From Paenibacillus sp. E222 (GTDB lineage: Bacteria; Bacillota; Bacilli; Paenibacillales; Paenibacillaceae): a stretch of 64,000 bases of DNA. Positions 62,176 through 64,000 of the stretch are shown one piece after another. The position numbers were made by a program, and so were the translations under genes. The stretch is from the NCBI RefSeq assembly GCF_013401555.1, contig NZ_CP058552.1, positions 1,488,001 through 1,552,000 on the forward strand, given 5' to 3'. Numbering within the stretch: position 1 is the first letter of the stretch; every line of letters starts with the position of its first letter. The notes below the pieces were generated by a model. The model was not told the DNA's origin. It was given only the letters and a program-made list of their open reading frames with translations, and ran no database searches.

Positions 62176-63837
62176 ATGGCGGAATCCTCCGACTTCCGCA
62201 CGCTGAAGATTCTGGATCGTTTTCGGTCTGTCATCGTCAAAACAGGGGCGGATTATGATGTATTGCGTTTGATTCTACGGGTGAAGTTCCAGATGGATCA
62301 GCGGAGGGTGCCAACGGTATTGTCAGCGCGCAATGGCAATAAGGAGCAGAAAGAAGGCAACCTGTATCTGCGTTCCCTCTGGTTGTATGCACTGATGGGG
62401 CTGATTATGGTTCCGTTTGTTGTCTGGGATACGGGACATTATATGCTCCAGATGGGTCTAGTGACTGCCATGCTGATGTTTATGATCATGACCTCCATGA
62501 TCTCCGACTTTTCTTCGGTGCTGCTCGATATTCGGGATCGTAATATTATCATGACCAAGCCGGTAAATGGACGCACTGTTGGCTTGGCCCGTGCCATCCA
62601 CGCAGGAGTTTATCTGCTGCTGCTGACAGGCTCCCTGACGGCTGCACCGCTGATAGCGGGATTGATTACCCACGGAATCGGCTTTTTCCTGCTTTTTCTG
62701 GTGGAACTGATTCTGATTAATATGTTAATTCTGGTGACCACGTCCCTGATCTATCTATTCATGATGAAGTTTCTGGATGGGGAGAAACTGAAGGACATGA
62801 TCAATATGGTGCAGATTCTGCTCTCCATCGGGATCGCTGCAGGTTATCAGCTGGTCATACGTTCATTTAGTATCATCGATTTTAATATGGTGTTCACACC
62901 TGCCTGGTGGCAGTTGCTGCTGCCTCCGGTATGGTATGCAGCAGCATTTGAGCTGCTGTTCGGCGGCGAGGGAAATGCCTGGCTGTATACTTTCTCGGCG
63001 CTTGCTGTGATCGTTCCGCTGGTCAGTTTGTTGGTGTACGTGAAGCTTATGCCTTCGTTCGAATTGTATTTGGAGAAAATGGCACACGCAGGTCAGGCCT
63101 CTGGACGAAGACGTGGGGGTTGGGATCGCATCATGGCGAAGGTATTCTCCCGTTCCAGAGAGGAGCAAGCGTGCTTTCGTTTATCTGCCAGTATGATGCG
63201 AAGTGAAAGGGAGTTTAAGCTGAAGGTATACCCTTCAGTTGGTTTAGCTTTTGTATTGCCCTATGTATTCTGGTTCACCCAATTGCAGAGTTCTTCGTGG
63301 GCAGAATTCAGGGAAAGCTCCTTCTTTTACACGCTATATATTGTGCTCTTGCTGATTGTCTCAGTTGTGACTATGCTGAAGTATTCCGGGCAATACAAGG
63401 CGTTCTGGACTTTCCGGGCAGCCCCTCTGGCCAACGAGAATCTGCTATATAGTGGAGCGCTGAAAGCTTTCTTATGCAATATGTTTCTGCCCGTATTTAT
63501 ATTGAACGCTATCGTATTTGTGTGGACCTTCGGGTTAAGAATTCTTCCTGATCTAATCATTATATTTTTGGTGGCAACTGCACTTATTCCGCTGTCTGGA
63601 AAGCTGTTGATGCGAAAACCGCCGTTCTCCCAATCCTTTAGTGTGGCCGGGCAGAGTGATGGCTGGCTCATCTTTGCCTTCTTTCCGCTCATGGGTTTGT
63701 TATGGGGATTACATGTATTTATCCGCACCCTACCAGCAGGCATCTGGATCTATGTAGCGCTCCTGGTCGTGATCAATATGCTGTTCTGGGCGATGCTGCA
63801 TCGGGTGAAGCGGGCCTCTGTAACGGTTGAAGGGTAA
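62176..63837 (+). CDS. ABC transporter permease
   Basis: 553 residues from ATG 62176 (AGGAGG 9 nt upstream, inside the end of the ATPase gene). About twelve hydrophobic segments in two halves, split by a basic cytoplasmic loop (HAGQASGRRRGGWDR, ~305-320). No solute-binding or protease domain. With the preceding ATPase it forms a probable exporter; the substrate is not evident. A strong terminator follows. Confidence 0.85.
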   Translation: MAESSDFRTLKILDRFRSVIVKTGADYDVLRLILRVKFQMDQRRVPTVLSARNGNKEQKEGNLYLRSLWLYALMGLIMVPFVVWDTGHYMLQMGLVTAMLMFMIMTSMISDFSSVLLDIRDRNIIMTKPVNGRTVGLARAIHAGVYLLLLTGSLTAAPLIAGLITHGIGFFLLFLVELILINMLILVTTSLIYLFMMKFLDGEKLKDMINMVQILLSIGIAAGYQLVIRSFSIIDFNMVFTPAWWQLLLPPVWYAAAFELLFGGEGNAWLYTFSALAVIVPLVSLLVYVKLMPSFELYLEKMAHAGQASGRRRGGWDRIMAKVFSRSREEQACFRLSASMMRSEREFKLKVYPSVGLAFVLPYVFWFTQLQSSSWAEFRESSFFYTLYIVLLLIVSVVTMLKYSGQYKAFWTFRAAPLANENLLYSGALKAFLCNMFLPVFILNAIVFVWTFGLRILPDLIIIFLVATALIPLSGKLLMRKPPFSQSFSVAGQSDGWLIFAFFPLMGLLWGLHVFIRTLPAGIWIYVALLVVINMLFWAMLHRVKRASVTVEG

Positions 63838-63911
63838 GGCGGACGGTAGCAGATTGAGATTGAATGTGAAGTGTAGTAGATGTGTATGTGAAGAAAAGTG
63901 GCTTAAAGCCT

Positions 63912-63949
63912 AAAGCCAATCCGGTTTTGATGACCTGGATTGGCTTTTT
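63912..63949 (+). terminator. Terminator after ABC permease
   Basis: AAAGCCAATCC (63912-63922) and GGATTGGCTTT (63937-63947) form an 11-bp stem followed by T. Nothing is seen in the last 50 nt. Confidence 0.9.
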
Positions 63950-64000
63950 GCGTTATTTCCCATTTTTTATGTGACTCGCTGAATTTTAAAAATGGAGAAA

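Noticed and set aside
1..64000. CRISPR arrays, tRNA or rRNA genes, insertion sequences, prophage
   Set aside because: No regularly spaced repeats, cloverleaf, conserved rRNA stretches, transposase or phage structural genes were seen on either strand.

Overview
The window reads as chromosomal DNA of an endospore-forming Bacillota, most likely a Paenibacillus. Pointers are the strong AGGAGG-type ribosome sites, a Spo0E-like phosphatase, the GlnL/GlnT glutamine module, CcpA cre sites in front of large secreted plant-polysaccharide enzymes, a DUF1641-ndh pair with a Rex-like site, and many two-component systems. I see no rRNA, tRNA, CRISPR array, prophage or insertion sequence. The genus call is inference from gene content.

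Layout. 1-5 kb: a truncated MFS pump divergent from an HxlR regulator plus an AIM24 protein, then a MarR regulator, an aldo/keto reductase and a LytR-CpsA-Psr wall ligase. 5-10 kb: a DUF2339 membrane protein with a 36-residue membrane peptide, a 51-residue peptide on the other strand, an FHA-winged-helix protein and a membrane-anchored methyltransferase. 10-17 kb: a three-gene operon (VTC-domain protein, DUF4956 membrane protein, beta-helix lipoprotein) divergent from an OmpR-type two-component system, with mirrored 19-bp boxes between them. 17-20 kb: SDR/TetR pair, acyl-CoA thioesterase, acetate transporter. 20-26 kb: a 1732-residue secreted acetylesterase-rhamnogalacturonan lyase fusion with a perfect cre site, then a Spo0E-like peptide. 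26-34 kb: glnL and glnT around a perfect GlnR/TnrA box, a soluble chemoreceptor, a Crp-family regulator, pepT, and a tautomerase-namA pair behind an HxlR-like palindrome. 34-43 kb: methyltransferase, SRPBCC protein, a double-kinase hybrid sensor with a REC-BTAD regulator, photolyase, acyltransferase. 43-49 kb: a CxxC peptide, an HNH protein with a long disordered basic insert, a VTT membrane protein, DUF1835 protein, cupin, epimerase, CsbD. 49-54 kb: a C39/BtrH-like protein, an ECF sigma factor with a large C-terminal extension, then a palindrome-rich region and DUF1641-ndh. 54-64 kb: an NAD(P)-binding protein, a two-component system with two PepSY proteins, a GH43/CBM13 galactanase-like enzyme and an ABC exporter.

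The most unusual items are (i) the sigma factor whose C-terminal half looks like a catalytically dead relative of the stand-alone BtrH/C39-like protein encoded directly upstream; (ii) a roughly 180-nt intergenic repeat in two diverged copies, both placed between convergent genes and ending in the same hairpin, with a third related stretch; (iii) the VTC/DUF4956/beta-helix operon with its adjacent two-component system and mirrored operator boxes; and (iv) a 28-bp perfect palindrome next to an 18-bp one upstream of a Rex-type promoter.
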